Shown: positions 17,682 through 27,184, counted from the stretch's first letter. The stretch is 64,000 bases of DNA from JBQLZO01 sp052168315 (GCA_052168315.1 JBQLZO010000028.1:62001-126000); one strand, 5' to 3'. Numbers and translations: made by a program. Notes: generated by a model not told the origin, from the letters alone.

Positions 17682-20060
17682 TTACAGCCCGCCGGAGCGT
17701 TCGAGGTGCTCGCGCTTCAGCGAGATGATCGGCGGCCAGTACAGGATGTCGTTGCCGCCGAGCCCGACCTGGCGGGCCTGGTTGTTCACCGCATCGGCGC
17801 CGTAGGAGTAGAGGATGAACTGGGACTGCCCGATCTTCGCGGTGAAGCGCTCGAGGGTGGTGCCGGTGACCTGGTTGATCCCCGAGGTGGCGAGCATCGA
17901 CAGGGCCTGCTGCATCTGCGAGAACATCGACCGGACCTCATCGCGCCCGCCCAGCTGCTTGGACAGCGCCTCGACGCCCGCGTTGACGAGGGGGTCGATG
18001 TACTCGGCGCGGACCGCCGCGTTGACGGCCTCGACCGACGCTTCCTTGAGCAGCTCCGGCGAAACGGAGCCGGTGTCCATGGCCATGGTGATCGCCTCGG
18101 ACATCTTCTGGCCAGAGAACGCGGCCCTGGCCATGCCTTCGAGGGCCTGGGAGATGGCGGGGATCTGCACGCCCGCCTGGGCGAGGATGGTGCGCATCGG
18201 CTCTTCGGTGAGCGCCGCGCGGATGGCCTTGGGTGCCTCCTCCCCGGCGTTGCGCGGGTTGATCCCGAACTCGTTCGAGAAGTCGTTGAGCATCGCCACG
18301 AAGTCCTCGCGGTCGCTCTGCGTGACCGGCGCGGCGTTGGTGGCGTCGACGAGGAAGCGGCGGAGGCTGTCCGCGTTGATGGTGAGGTTCTCGAGATCGA
18401 ACAGGTCGTCGGGGATCTCGATCTCCGAGAGGTCGAGCGCATCGAACCCGGGGAGCGAATCGGGCGAGAGCCCCATGAGCCCGAAACCGCCGAGCCCCTC
18501 GGCGTTCGCGAACGCGTCGGACCCGATCGCGGTGGAACTGACGGCCCGGGAGCCCGCGAAGTCGACGACGCCGACGCGGCTGACGGAGCCGAGCTGAGCG
18601 GCCGCGAGCCCGATGTCGGACGGGCGCCCGCGGGAGAACAACTCGAGCAGCGAGCCGCCGATGACGGTGATCTCGTGCGGCTCCGGATCGCCGATCGCCG
18701 GAGGCGGGGTGTCGCGGATGGGAACGAAGAACGAGAGGTCCATGAACCGGTCGAACCGGGGCAGGTACCTGAAGAGGTCGACCCACGCGGGGATCTCGCC
18801 GCCGGGTCTGGGCAGCGGATTGGGCGAGATCGCGGCGATGTTCTTCGGCCACTCGCGGAATCGCGCGCGGTACCCGGCGAGCCCGAGGGCGGTGCGTGTG
18901 CCGTACAGGTCCTGCGCGGTCACGAGCCTGAGCGTGTAGAGCCACTCGATGTCCGAGAGCACGACCATGAGCTGGTAGAACTCGCCGCGGTCCATCAGCA
19001 TGTAGTCGGACGGGAGCTTGAGCAGGTCGTCGTGGGGGTTGAGGATCTTCCAGCGCTGGTCCCACGAGCCGAACACATCGTCGATCTTCTGATTGGTGCG
19101 CTGGAATCCGGCGTGGGCCGAGGCGATGTCGCGGTAGAACGCGGCCTTGTCGTAGATGGTCAGCTCGCGTCCCTCGGACTCGATGAACGCCATCGTCGCG
19201 GTGAACTGTGGCACGGCGACGGGGCCGCGGTCGACCATGGTGCGGGCCACGAGCTGCTTGGCGGCGATGCGGTCGCCCTCGGGCAGCGCGATCAGATCCA
19301 GGCGGAGCGAGCGATCGGAGAGCCGCTCAAGCAGTTCGGCGATGTGCTCGATGGTGAAGTTGAAGTCGTAGAGGTACACGACATCGCGGAGCCGTTCGAA
19401 CGCGACCAGCATCGTGCCGAAGCCCCAGTATTTCTCCAGCGACATGCCCCGGTCGGCGACGATCCGTCCGAGCCTGACCCAGGCGTAGAGCACCTCGAGC
19501 GCTTCCTCGGCGTCGCCGCGCTCGGCGAGTCGGGTGGCCTCGGCCGTCAGGAGGATCGCCACATCATCGAGCCGGTTCAGGTACTCGTACCGGGCGGTCA
19601 CGAGCAGATTGAGCGGCTCGATGTCGATGTACAGCCCGTTGTCGATGAACTCGGGCGCGACGCCCTCGGTGTTGTAGGGGTGCGTGAATTGGAAGCGGCG
19701 GTCGTCGTCGGCGATGGTCTTGAGCGCCTCGATCACCGCCTGCTGCGCGGGGGCCTCGGCCCACGCCTCGATCTCGTCCCACCGGGGGTTGCCGGGGACG
19801 ATGAGCGAAGCGATCTCGAGGTCCGCCAGCGCGGCGGGCATCGGGTCCATCCCGACGATGGCGGGGAAGAGCAGGGCGTCGGCGGATTCGACGCCCGCGC
19901 GCGGGCCGAAGGCCTTGTTGATCTCGTCGATGAATTCGAGGGCCTGGCGCCCGCGGGGCTGCGCCTCGGCGGCGGGGATGATCGCGCCGGCGCCGACGAT
20001 GGCGATGAGGGCGATGAGCAGCGGGCGGAGCGGGCGAATGATGATGGACGACACTGGCAT
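17682..20060 (-). CDS. Large exported protein of unknown function, 792 residues
   Basis: No named family recognised. A signal peptide is clear: LRPLLIALIAIVGAGAIIPAAEAQ (cleavage likely after AEA, near residue 34). The remainder is soluble and rich in helix. Two separated segments recall planctomycete proteins with pseudopilin-like parts: LGLAGYRARFREWPKNIAAI (compare the usual al.xYR...G.yP..l..L) at mid-protein, and FILYSYGADAVNNQ...GNDILYWPP near the C-terminus (compare LYSxGxDG...DI.yWPP). Between them lies a roughly 300-residue helical insertion. ATG 20058-20060 immediately precedes the signal peptide. It is probably periplasmic or envelope-located, and may form its own transcription unit. 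Confidence 0.85.
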   Translation of the reverse strand: MPVSSIIIRPLRPLLIALIAIVGAGAIIPAAEAQPRGRQALEFIDEINKAFGPRAGVESADALLFPAIVGMDPMPAALADLEIASLIVPGNPRWDEIEAWAEAPAQQAVIEALKTIADDDRRFQFTHPYNTEGVAPEFIDNGLYIDIEPLNLLVTARYEYLNRLDDVAILLTAEATRLAERGDAEEALEVLYAWVRLGRIVADRGMSLEKYWGFGTMLVAFERLRDVVYLYDFNFTIEHIAELLERLSDRSLRLDLIALPEGDRIAAKQLVARTMVDRGPVAVPQFTATMAFIESEGRELTIYDKAAFYRDIASAHAGFQRTNQKIDDVFGSWDQRWKILNPHDDLLKLPSDYMLMDRGEFYQLMVVLSDIEWLYTLRLVTAQDLYGTRTALGLAGYRARFREWPKNIAAISPNPLPRPGGEIPAWVDLFRYLPRFDRFMDLSFFVPIRDTPPPAIGDPEPHEITVIGGSLLELFSRGRPSDIGLAAAQLGSVSRVGVVDFAGSRAVSSTAIGSDAFANAEGLGGFGLMGLSPDSLPGFDALDLSEIEIPDDLFDLENLTINADSLRRFLVDATNAAPVTQSDREDFVAMLNDFSNEFGINPRNAGEEAPKAIRAALTEEPMRTILAQAGVQIPAISQALEGMARAAFSGQKMSEAITMAMDTGSVSPELLKEASVEAVNAAVRAEYIDPLVNAGVEALSKQLGGRDEVRSMFSQMQQALSMLATSGINQVTGTTLERFTAKIGQSQFILYSYGADAVNNQARQVGLGGNDILYWPPIISLKREHLERSGGL

Positions 20061-20265
20061 GCGGATTCCCCTGCATCGCGTGGGTCGGTGGGATCGGACG
20101 GAATGGGCCGGGCACGGGGCGAGGGTCGCTCGATCCTGCGTGATCGGTCTGGAATTGAACGGCGTGCGGCGCCGGAGGGTTCGGGCGTCGCGGGGTGCCG
20201 GCCGTCGATTCTAACCGGTGCCCCCATGCGCGTCGGGAATGCGGTCGCGGTTCGTGGCGCCTTGA

Positions 20266-22515
20266 TCACGGCGTTTCGAGGGGCCCGAACGGGCCGCGCG
20301 GCGCCCGCGCGACGGTGCCCTTGGGCACGAGCCGGGCGAGCTTTCCGCCGGCGTAGGCCTCCCAGCGGCCCGCTACCAGATCGGTGGTGTCCTCGTCCAT
20401 CGCGAGCACGGGCGGCCAGGCGCGCACCGGTTGACCGTTGTTGGCCTCCCGCCCGTCCTTCGGGGTCGCATCGAACGCGACCCGCCCGCCTGGCGCGGGG
20501 AGCCCGGCGGCGTCGGCCGGGCGGTGGAACACCGCGTCGCGGGAGGCGTCGGAATTGGCGACCCAGTGGAACAGCGCCTCGTCCGCGTTGGCGAGCGGGA
20601 TGCCCGAATCCAGCACGACGATGAACCTGGGCAGCGCTCTGAGATCGAGCCCGAGATCGAAGTCACCCGACTCGAGCGTGCGCTGGGCGAGGTTGTATCC
20701 CTGGCCGGGGCGTGTCTTGTGGAGGGCGATGAAGAGCCAGGCGCCGGCGGTCAGGCCGGGCATCGCCGCGTCGGTGACGCCGTCGAGCCGGCGCACGGCG
20801 TCGAGGTAGCGCGCCGCATCCCGGGCATCGAGGATGGGCAGCGCGCGCTGCTCGATGGGCACGCCGTTGGCCTGCTCGCCGGGCCACTTCGGCGTGCAGT
20901 CGAATCCGACCTTGAGCCCCGCGCCGAGGCGCGGCGCGGCGTGGTCGAGGATGTCCAGTGGGCCGTTGGCCAGCTCGAGGTCGCGGGCCGGGTCGCAGTG
21001 CTGAGCGCAGGCGCGCATGACCGCGCCGAGGTCGTGCACATCGACGCTCTCATCGACGATGAACAGGGTCTTGGTCCACGCCATCTGCCCCGCGCCCCAG
21101 ATCGCGTGCATGACGCGGCGCGCCTGGAGCGGGTAGGCCTTCTTGATGCGCACGCAGGCGCAGTTGTGGAACGCGCCGAACATCGGGAGGTCGTAGTCTT
21201 CGATGTCGTGGATGAGCGTCTTGAGCAAAGGGAAGAAGATGCGCTCGGTCGCCTTGCCGAGGTAGTAGTCCTCCTGCGGCGGGAGCCCGACGATGGTCGT
21301 GGGGTAGACCGCATCGCGTCGGTGCGTCAGCGCGGAGATGCGGACGATCGGGTACCTGTCGGGCATGGAGTAGAAGCCGGTGTGGTCGCCGAACGGGCCT
21401 TCGAACACGGCGTCTGGCCCGAGGGGGCCCGCTTCGGGGTCGCGCGGGTCCCATCCGATCGGGCCGGCTTCGTGCGAGACCCAGCCCTCGATGATGAAGT
21501 CCGCGTCGGCGGGGACCCACAGGGGCACGGTCTTGGCGCGCACCATGCGGAGCCCGTTGCCGTTGAGGAATCCGAACATGAGCAGTTCCGAGATGCCCGG
21601 CGGCAGGGGCGCGGTCGCGGCGTAGGGAAGGGGCGAGGGCCCGCCCAGCGCGATCGCGACGGGCATGGGCTCGCCCCGCTTCTTCCACGATCGCCAGTGC
21701 GATGCGCCGTCGTGGTGCATGTGCCAGTGCATCGCCACGCGGTCCGGTCCCAGCAGCTGCACCCGGTACATGCCGATGTTGTGCGAGGCGGGCTTGTCCG
21801 CATCCGCATCGTCGGCGTGGATCGTGTGAATACCGGCCAGCGTGATGTACCGCCCGCGGAGGCGCGCATCGGCGGCGTCGATCCCGGGGATGCCATCGTT
21901 GGCATCCGGCGGGTACCCCAGCGCGGCGAAATCGGCATCGTGCGGCCAGCAACGGATGATCGGGAGCCGAGTCAGATCGATCTGATCGCCGGTCCGCACC
22001 ACCTGCTGAACGGGCGCGTTGGATCGGAGCCGCCTCGGCCCGATCTTCAGCAGCGGGGCGAACTGCCTCGCCTTGCTCAGCGCTTCGGACAGCGAACGCG
22101 GCGGCTGCGGCTTGACGAGTTCGCCGATGGCAGCGCCGATCGCATCGAATCCGGAAGCGGGTGGTCCATTCCCGTGTCGGGCGCGGTCGGGGGTCCACCT
22201 GGGCGACGGGATGCCGGGCAAGGGTTCGTGGCATCCGAGTGCGAGCTCGGTGCGTCGGTAGGACCCCCACGCGTTGATGAGCAGGGGGAAGTCCGACCCC
22301 TCGACGCGTTCGAAGAGCAGGGCGGGCCCGCCGGAGGCGAAGAACCGGGGGTCGTTGCGCTGCGCGCCGCCGGAGGGCGCGTGCGGGGCCCGCGACTTGC
22401 TGACTAGGTCCGCGATCCGCGAGACCTCCAGCAGCGGCGAGACGGGCTCGGAGATGCGGACCAGCTCGCCGCACCGTTCCAGCGCTTCGATGAACGCGCT
22501 CGTGCTTGCAAACAT
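20266..22515 (-). CDS. UbiD-family decarboxylase with duplicated C-terminal motif
   Basis: Prenylated-FMN-dependent decarboxylase acting on aromatic or unsaturated acids, perhaps in quinone synthesis. It has 749 residues, much longer than E. coli UbiD (about 500). Family landmarks are NIGMYRVQLLGPDRVAMHWH (prFMN/metal region with the catalytic Arg), FIIEGWVSHEAGPIG and FEGPFGDHTGFYS (the two catalytic-Glu regions, separated by an insertion), and GAFHNCACVRIKKAYP. The UbiD C-terminal motif occurs twice: CDPARDLELANGP with DCTPKWPGE, and later SDASRDAVFHRP with DATPKDGRE. An Ala/Pro-rich N-terminal insertion also adds length. It is divergent from the ABC-2 ATPase gene. Menaquinone-type UbiD is possible but not proven. 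Confidence 0.88.
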   Translation of the reverse strand: MFASTSAFIEALERCGELVRISEPVSPLLEVSRIADLVSKSRAPHAPSGGAQRNDPRFFASGGPALLFERVEGSDFPLLINAWGSYRRTELALGCHEPLPGIPSPRWTPDRARHGNGPPASGFDAIGAAIGELVKPQPPRSLSEALSKARQFAPLLKIGPRRLRSNAPVQQVVRTGDQIDLTRLPIIRCWPHDADFAALGYPPDANDGIPGIDAADARLRGRYITLAGIHTIHADDADADKPASHNIGMYRVQLLGPDRVAMHWHMHHDGASHWRSWKKRGEPMPVAIALGGPSPLPYAATAPLPPGISELLMFGFLNGNGLRMVRAKTVPLWVPADADFIIEGWVSHEAGPIGWDPRDPEAGPLGPDAVFEGPFGDHTGFYSMPDRYPIVRISALTHRRDAVYPTTIVGLPPQEDYYLGKATERIFFPLLKTLIHDIEDYDLPMFGAFHNCACVRIKKAYPLQARRVMHAIWGAGQMAWTKTLFIVDESVDVHDLGAVMRACAQHCDPARDLELANGPLDILDHAAPRLGAGLKVGFDCTPKWPGEQANGVPIEQRALPILDARDAARYLDAVRRLDGVTDAAMPGLTAGAWLFIALHKTRPGQGYNLAQRTLESGDFDLGLDLRALPRFIVVLDSGIPLANADEALFHWVANSDASRDAVFHRPADAAGLPAPGGRVAFDATPKDGREANNGQPVRAWPPVLAMDEDTTDLVAGRWEAYAGGKLARLVPKGTVARAPRGPFGPLETP

Positions 22516-22621
22516 CTGGCGATGCTACACCGCCGCGGGCCGCTCAACCGGTGGGGCCACTGGGGCGTGGGGGCTGGTAGCATGGCTGAAACACGCAGGC
22601 TCGAACCACCAAAGAGGCGGC

Positions 22622-23785
22622 ATGATCATGTCGAGCACGATCCAGCCCACGCAACCCACGGCCCCCGTGTCCCACCGGGGCGCCGGCGCCTTTGTGGACG
22701 ATCTCGCGCTGGACCTGCGCGGGATCGCGAAGACCTACCGCGGAAAGGTCAAGGCGCTGCGGGGGATCGACCTGGGGGTGGCGCGCGGCGCGGTCTTCGG
22801 GCTCCTGGGACCCAACGGGGCGGGCAAGTCCACGCTCGTGAAGATCCTGCTCACGGTGATCCGCCCGAGCCGGGCCGAAGGGCACCTGCTCGGGAGCCGG
22901 ATCGGCGACCGCGAAGCGTTACGGCGGGTCGGGTATCTCCCGGAGCACCACCGGTTTCCGGAGTATCTCACCGCCCGCCAGGTGATCGACCACGCCGCGT
23001 GCATGACCGGTGTCGATCCGAACGACCGGCGTCGGCGGGCACCGGCCCTGCTCGATCTGGTCGGGCTCTCCGGGTGGCACGACAAGCGGGTGGGGACCTT
23101 CTCGAAGGGCATGCGCCAGCGGCTGGGGATCGCGCAGGCGCTGGTCAACGAGCCGGACCTGGTCATCCTGGATGAGCCGACGGACGGGGTGGACCCCGTG
23201 GGGCGGCGCGACATCCGCGATATCATCAACCGCCTGCGGGACGATGGAAAGACCGTGTTCCTCAACTCGCACCTGCTCTCCGAACTGGAGATGGTGTGCG
23301 ATCGCGTGGCGATTCTGGTGCAGGGCGTGGTCGCCTCGCAGGGGACCATCGATGAATTGACGGCCGACAAGCGGGCGTACCAGCTCGAGATCGTGCCGCC
23401 GACCGCCGGGAGCGAAGGTGGTTCAAACGAATCGTCTTTGGTGGCCGAGCGGGTCGCGCGGGTGCTCCCGGGGTTCGCGCCGAGCCCGCCCTCGCGACAG
23501 GGTCTGGTCGGCGAATCCTCCGGCCCGAGCAGCGGCGCCGACCTTGTGATCCCCGGACGCCTCGCGGGCGGCATCGAGGCCCGCGTGCAGGGCTCGGTGC
23601 TGACGGTCAAGACCGAGGATCCGGAGGCGGTCCAGCCGCTGATCGATGCGATCCGCAGCGCTGGGCTGAGCATCCGCGCGGTCCGCCCGATCCGCCCGTC
23701 GCTGGAGGATCTGTTCATGCAGGCCGTGACCGACCCGACCACGGGGCAGACGCTCCAGCCCGGCGCGCGGCGCGACAAGCCCTGA
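22622..23785 (+). CDS. ABC transporter ATP-binding protein (ABC-2 type)
   Basis: Cytoplasmic ATPase that drives the permease encoded next; 387 residues. Walker A is LLGPNGAGKSTL, the signature is FSKGMRQRLGIAQ, Walker B is LVILDEPTDGVDP, and the switch His lies in LNSHLLSE. After the ABC domain, a roughly 130-residue C-terminal region (DUF4162-like, ending in LEDLFMQAV) is typical of exporters of the CcmA/YhaQ type. ATG 22622 was chosen for its AGAGGCGGC leader; the frame continues upstream into UbiD antisense sequence. The permease starts 81 bases downstream. Transported substrate unknown. Confidence 0.93.
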   Translation: MIMSSTIQPTQPTAPVSHRGAGAFVDDLALDLRGIAKTYRGKVKALRGIDLGVARGAVFGLLGPNGAGKSTLVKILLTVIRPSRAEGHLLGSRIGDREALRRVGYLPEHHRFPEYLTARQVIDHAACMTGVDPNDRRRRAPALLDLVGLSGWHDKRVGTFSKGMRQRLGIAQALVNEPDLVILDEPTDGVDPVGRRDIRDIINRLRDDGKTVFLNSHLLSELEMVCDRVAILVQGVVASQGTIDELTADKRAYQLEIVPPTAGSEGGSNESSLVAERVARVLPGFAPSPPSRQGLVGESSGPSSGADLVIPGRLAGGIEARVQGSVLTVKTEDPEAVQPLIDAIRSAGLSIRAVRPIRPSLEDLFMQAVTDPTTGQTLQPGARRDKP

Positions 23786-23866
23786 TCCGTTCGCCGCCCG
23801 ACGACTCCCGCCGATCCCGCCGCCGCGCCGGATCGCCGGCTTCCACCGACTTCGGAGGTTCCCGCC

Positions 23867-25243
23867 ATGTGGCTGCTCCAGACCCGCGCCCTGCTCGTTG
23901 ATGCCTACCGCGAGCTCAACGCGAAGAAGATGTTCTGGATCGTGATGGTCATCTCCGCGCTGATCATGGGCGCGATCGCGTGCCTGGGCGTGTACGAGGG
24001 CGGGATGTCCGTCCTGTGGTGGAAGTTCGACAACCCGGTCATCAACGCCGTCACGATGCCGCCGGAGGTGTTCTACAAGCTCACCTTCGTGAGCTTCGCG
24101 ATCCCCGTCTGGCTCGCGTGGGGCGCGACGATCCTCGCGCTGATCTCGACCGCGAGCATGATCCCGGACTTTGTCTCCGGCGGTTCGATCGAACTCTCGC
24201 TGGCCAAGCCGATCGGCCGGATCCGGTTGTTCCTCACGAAGTACCTGTGTGGGCTGCTGTTCGTCGTGCTCCAGGTGGGCGTGTTCTCGCTCGGAGCGTT
24301 CCTGGTCATCGGGCTCCGGGGCGGGGCCTGGGAGCCCGGGCTGTTTCTGGCGGTGCCGCTCATCACCGTGTTCTTCTCGTACCTGTTCTGCGTGTGCGCG
24401 CTGGTGGGGCTGCTGACACGATCGACGATCGCGGCGCTCCTCCTGACGATGCTCTTCTGGCTGCTGCTCTTCGCGGTCAACACAACCGACGGGATCATGC
24501 TGACCTTCGACACGCGGGCGCAGATGACGGTGCAGCGGCACGAAGAACGGATCGAGCGGTTCCGCGAACTCGGACCGCAGCGCGATGCAGCGCTGAACGC
24601 GTACCGGGATGCGATGGCGAGCGCGGGTCTCGGCGATGCCTTCGAAGCGCCACCACTGCCAGCGGAACAGGCGTCCGAGCCGCCGGTGGAGGGCGAATCC
24701 GAGCCCTCAGATGGCAGCGTCGATGAGCGAGGCGCGTTCGTCGAGGGGGTCTGGATCCCCGCCGCACCGAGCGACAACGCGGAGCTCCGCAGGCTGCAGC
24801 GCGAGGCCGAGTCGATGCAGAACCGGTGGGCGCGCAGCCAGCGGTACATCGAGAACACCGTCGAGCCCGGCCTCGAGGCCGCACGCCGGTCGGCCGAGGA
24901 CTGGTCGCGCTGGCAGGGCATCATCTTCGCGAGCAAGACCGCGCTCCCGAAGACCTCCGAAACGATCGAGTTGCTCCGGCGATGGGTGGTCTCCGCGGCC
25001 GAACTGCCGACCTTCGATGAACAGGGCGAAGGCGGCGGGCCCGACATGAACGAGCAGGCGTTGTTCGGCGGGATGCGCAGCCCAGGTTCGCTCGAAGTCG
25101 ATACCAGTTCATCTGAATTCAATGAGGCCGTGCGCGAGCGCTACGACGCGCGGAGCGTGTGGTGGGTCCTCGGCACCTCGCTCGCGTTCCAGTTCGTGGT
25201 GCTCGGCATCGCCTGCGGGATCTTCTCCCGGCGCGACTTCTGA
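23867..25243 (+). CDS. ABC-2 type transporter permease
   Basis: Integral membrane partner of the preceding ATPase, 458 residues. It starts MWLLQTRALLVDAYRELNAKKMFW, then about five membrane segments in the first 210 residues including FVSGGSIELSLAKPIGRIRLF, the loop typical of ABC-2 permeases. A long hydrophilic region with coiled-coil character and a Pro/Glu-rich stretch (about 215-430) comes before a final segment (WVLGTSLAFQFVVLGIACGIF). That soluble block is larger than in most family members. A good ribosome-binding site GGAGGT lies at 23854-23859. The gene ends 181 bases before the tRNA on the opposite strand. Confidence 0.88.
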   Translation: MWLLQTRALLVDAYRELNAKKMFWIVMVISALIMGAIACLGVYEGGMSVLWWKFDNPVINAVTMPPEVFYKLTFVSFAIPVWLAWGATILALISTASMIPDFVSGGSIELSLAKPIGRIRLFLTKYLCGLLFVVLQVGVFSLGAFLVIGLRGGAWEPGLFLAVPLITVFFSYLFCVCALVGLLTRSTIAALLLTMLFWLLLFAVNTTDGIMLTFDTRAQMTVQRHEERIERFRELGPQRDAALNAYRDAMASAGLGDAFEAPPLPAEQASEPPVEGESEPSDGSVDERGAFVEGVWIPAAPSDNAELRRLQREAESMQNRWARSQRYIENTVEPGLEAARRSAEDWSRWQGIIFASKTALPKTSETIELLRRWVVSAAELPTFDEQGEGGGPDMNEQALFGGMRSPGSLEVDTSSSEFNEAVRERYDARSVWWVLGTSLAFQFVVLGIACGIFSRRDF

Positions 25244-25424
25244 CCCCCCCGGCAGTTCCCCAGCGCCCGACCGCTTCTGTGGGGCCCTCGCTCTGCGGGG
25301 CGGGGCGTTCCACGCGCGGCGGACGGCGCGGTGGGGTGCCACGCGATCGCACGGATCGCGCCCGGGGTGGCGTTGAGGCACCCGGATCGCGCGCGGGAGT
25401 GGGGGAGCGCGGGGGTTGGAAAAG

Positions 25425-25513
25425 CGGACAGGGCGGGATTCGAACCCGCGATACCTGTTTCCAGGTATGCCGCTTTAGCAAAGCGGTGCCTTCAGCCGCT
25501 CGGCCACCTGTCC
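25425..25513 (-). tRNA. tRNA-Ser (anticodon GCU)
   Basis: On the minus strand GGACAGG (25513-25507) pairs with CCUGUCC to form a 7-bp acceptor stem, with G as discriminator. The D-arm starts GGCCGAGCGGCUGAAGGC. The anticodon stem CCGCU/AGCGG holds the loop UUGCUAA with anticodon GCU at 25479-25477. A long variable arm, AUACCUGGAAACAGGUAU, marks a class II tRNA, and the T-arm contains GGUUCGAAUCC. The 89 nucleotides lack an encoded CCA. It decodes AGC/AGU serine codons and stands alone between the ABC permease and trmH. Confidence 0.97.
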
Positions 25514-25615
25514 GTCCCGGATCAGGATGAGCCCGCGGAGCGGGTTGCCTGATCGGGCCTGACCGGCAATCGTGCCCACCCCGGGGCCGGGAGTCAACTC
25601 ATCAGAGGGAGCATC

Positions 25616-26317
25616 ATGCCCACACCGGAGCGAATCGAGCGGATCCAGCGCCTCGTGGCGCAGCGCCAGCGGGGGGTCGTGGTGCTCGAGGACATCCACG
25701 ACCGGTACAACGCGGCGGCCGTGTATCGCTCGTGCGATGCGTTCGGGATCCAGGCGGTCCACCTCGTGTTCGACCGCGAGCGGACCGGATCGGCGGGGTT
25801 CAGCCCCACGGCGGCGGGGCGGGTCGCCTCCGGGTCGGCCAACCAGTGGCTCGATTTCCATCGGCACGCGGGGATCGAGCCGTGCTACGCGGCCCTCCGC
25901 GCCCGCGGGTACCTGATCGTCGCGACGGCGCTGGGCGAGGATGCGGTGCCGATCGATCGGTTCGACTTCGCCGCCCACGCCGACATCGCGCTGGTCTTCG
26001 GGAATGAGCTGGATGGGCTGAGCGAGCCCGCGCGACAAGGGGCCGATGCGCGGATCATGGTGCCGATGCGGGGCGTGGTGCAGTCGCTCAACCTCTCGGT
26101 GACCGTGGCGATCTGCCTCCACGAGATGACGCGCCAGCGCCGGGCGGCGGGGATGGAGCGATTCACGCTGCCCGAGGCGGATCGGGTCGCGCTGGAGGCC
26201 GCGTTGATCGAACGCCGGGCCTCGGGCGAAACCAATCACGAGAGCATGGCCCAGCAGATCGTGGACCCGCGGGAAACGCGCAAGCCCAAGCGCCGGAAGC
26301 GGCGCAGCCGGCGGTGA
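25616..26317 (+). CDS. trmH: tRNA/rRNA 2'-O-methyltransferase, SpoU/TrmH family
   Basis: SAM-dependent RNA ribose methyltransferase with the trefoil-knot fold, 233 residues. TrmH makes Gm18 in tRNA. The three SpoU motifs are visible: LEDIHDRYNAAAVYRSCDAF (motif 1 with N and R), ALVFGNELDGLSEPA (motif 2, FGNE) and VPMRGVVQSLNLSVTVAI (motif 3; usual P..G...SLNVSVA). The lack of a separate N-terminal L30-like domain and a basic C-terminal tail (KPKRRKRRSRR) fit TrmH better than RlmB. ATG 25616 is the only good start. The exact target nucleotide is inferred from the family. Confidence 0.88.
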   Translation: MPTPERIERIQRLVAQRQRGVVVLEDIHDRYNAAAVYRSCDAFGIQAVHLVFDRERTGSAGFSPTAAGRVASGSANQWLDFHRHAGIEPCYAALRARGYLIVATALGEDAVPIDRFDFAAHADIALVFGNELDGLSEPARQGADARIMVPMRGVVQSLNLSVTVAICLHEMTRQRRAAGMERFTLPEADRVALEAALIERRASGETNHESMAQQIVDPRETRKPKRRKRRSRR

Positions 26318-26374
26318 CCGCGTTTGGGTTGTTCGGAGTCGCGACGGACGGTCGGCGGGGCGAGCGCCGCTGGA

Positions 26375-27184
26375 TCACTCGCCGTCGGCGATGGTGGCCT
26401 TCTTCCTGCGGGGAGTGGCCTTGGTTTTCTTGATCCCGCCGTCGGAGATCTCCGTCCGGAGCGTTTCTTCGATGTAGAGGATGGTGTCGCAGGCGGGGCA
26501 GGTGGTGATGTCGCCCTTGTTCAGCAGCACGCTGACGCGCTCGATCGGCAGGTGCGTGAAGCAGGAGCCGCAGGTGTACTCGAGGTTGCGCCGATCGGCT
26601 TCCTCGATGGGCGCCATGACCTCATCGATCCCGCGCGAGAGCGCCTCCTCGTAGAGCGCCATCGCGGAGGTGGGAACCTCCTTGGCGGCCTCGGCCCGCT
26701 CGGACTCGAGTTCATTGACCCGGTCCTTGATCTCCTCGGCCTTCTTGTTCCGGTCCCCCTCGGCGACGCCCTTGACCTTCTCCCGCTCGCCCATCTGCGC
26801 CACCAGGCTCGCCGCGGTGGCTTCCAGCGCCTCGACCTTGCCCATCATGTCGAGGATCCGTCGCTCGACCTCGGCTTTATCGGCCTTCAGGGTGCTGGAC
26901 TCGGTGAGCAGGGCCGTGTGTTCCTTGGAGGTGCTGGCCTGGGTCATTCGCTCGCGGAGCCCGGCGATGCGCTCGTCCTTGGCGGCAACCTCGTTCTCAT
27001 CGTTGGCGATCGAGGCCTTGAGCTGGCGGATCTGCCCGTCGATCGAGGCTTTCTGCTTCTGCAGATCGTCGATCGTGGCGACCTGCGTACGCAAATACGC
27101 CTCCGATTGACGGAGGCGTGCCTTGAGACCACGGAGTTGCTGATCGACCCGGTAGAGTTTCAGAAGCTTTCCCGTAACACCCAT
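26375..27184 (-). CDS. Coiled-coil protein with C4 zinc ribbon (DUF164/CdsZ-like)
   Basis: 269 residues. About residues 5-175 form long heptad-rich helices (LKARLRQSEAYL, VERRILDMMGKVEALEA) predicted as an antiparallel coiled coil. This is followed by a C4 zinc ribbon, YTCGSCFTHLP and TTCPACDTILY, and a basic tail with KKTKATPRRKK. The layout matches the conserved bacterial family formerly DUF164, reported to bind nucleic acid or act with ribosomes and export systems; the role here is unknown. It begins with ATG 27182-27184 and has AAAGGA about ten bases upstream. It follows cdsA on the same strand after a 217-base gap that holds a likely promoter, so it is probably transcribed separately. 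Confidence 0.85.
   Translation of the reverse strand: MGVTGKLLKLYRVDQQLRGLKARLRQSEAYLRTQVATIDDLQKQKASIDGQIRQLKASIANDENEVAAKDERIAGLRERMTQASTSKEHTALLTESSTLKADKAEVERRILDMMGKVEALEATAASLVAQMGEREKVKGVAEGDRNKKAEEIKDRVNELESERAEAAKEVPTSAMALYEEALSRGIDEVMAPIEEADRRNLEYTCGSCFTHLPIERVSVLLNKGDITTCPACDTILYIEETLRTEISDGGIKKTKATPRRKKATIADGE

Noticed and set aside
20195..20225. A GGGGTGCCGG / CCGGTGCCCC stem as terminator for UbiD
   Set aside because: On the minus strand two mismatches break the stem, and no U tract follows. The wobble pairing works only on the plus strand, where no gene ends.
16239..20624. A 1461-codon open frame on the plus strand
   Set aside because: It is antisense to trxB and the 792-residue exported protein, both of which have family or signal-peptide evidence. 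Open antisense frames are a side effect of high-GC codon use.
22522..22580. ATGCTAC and GTAGCAT as mirrored -10-like hexamers between divergent genes
   Set aside because: A 7-base inverted match about 45 bases apart is within chance, and no -35 at proper spacing was found on either strand.
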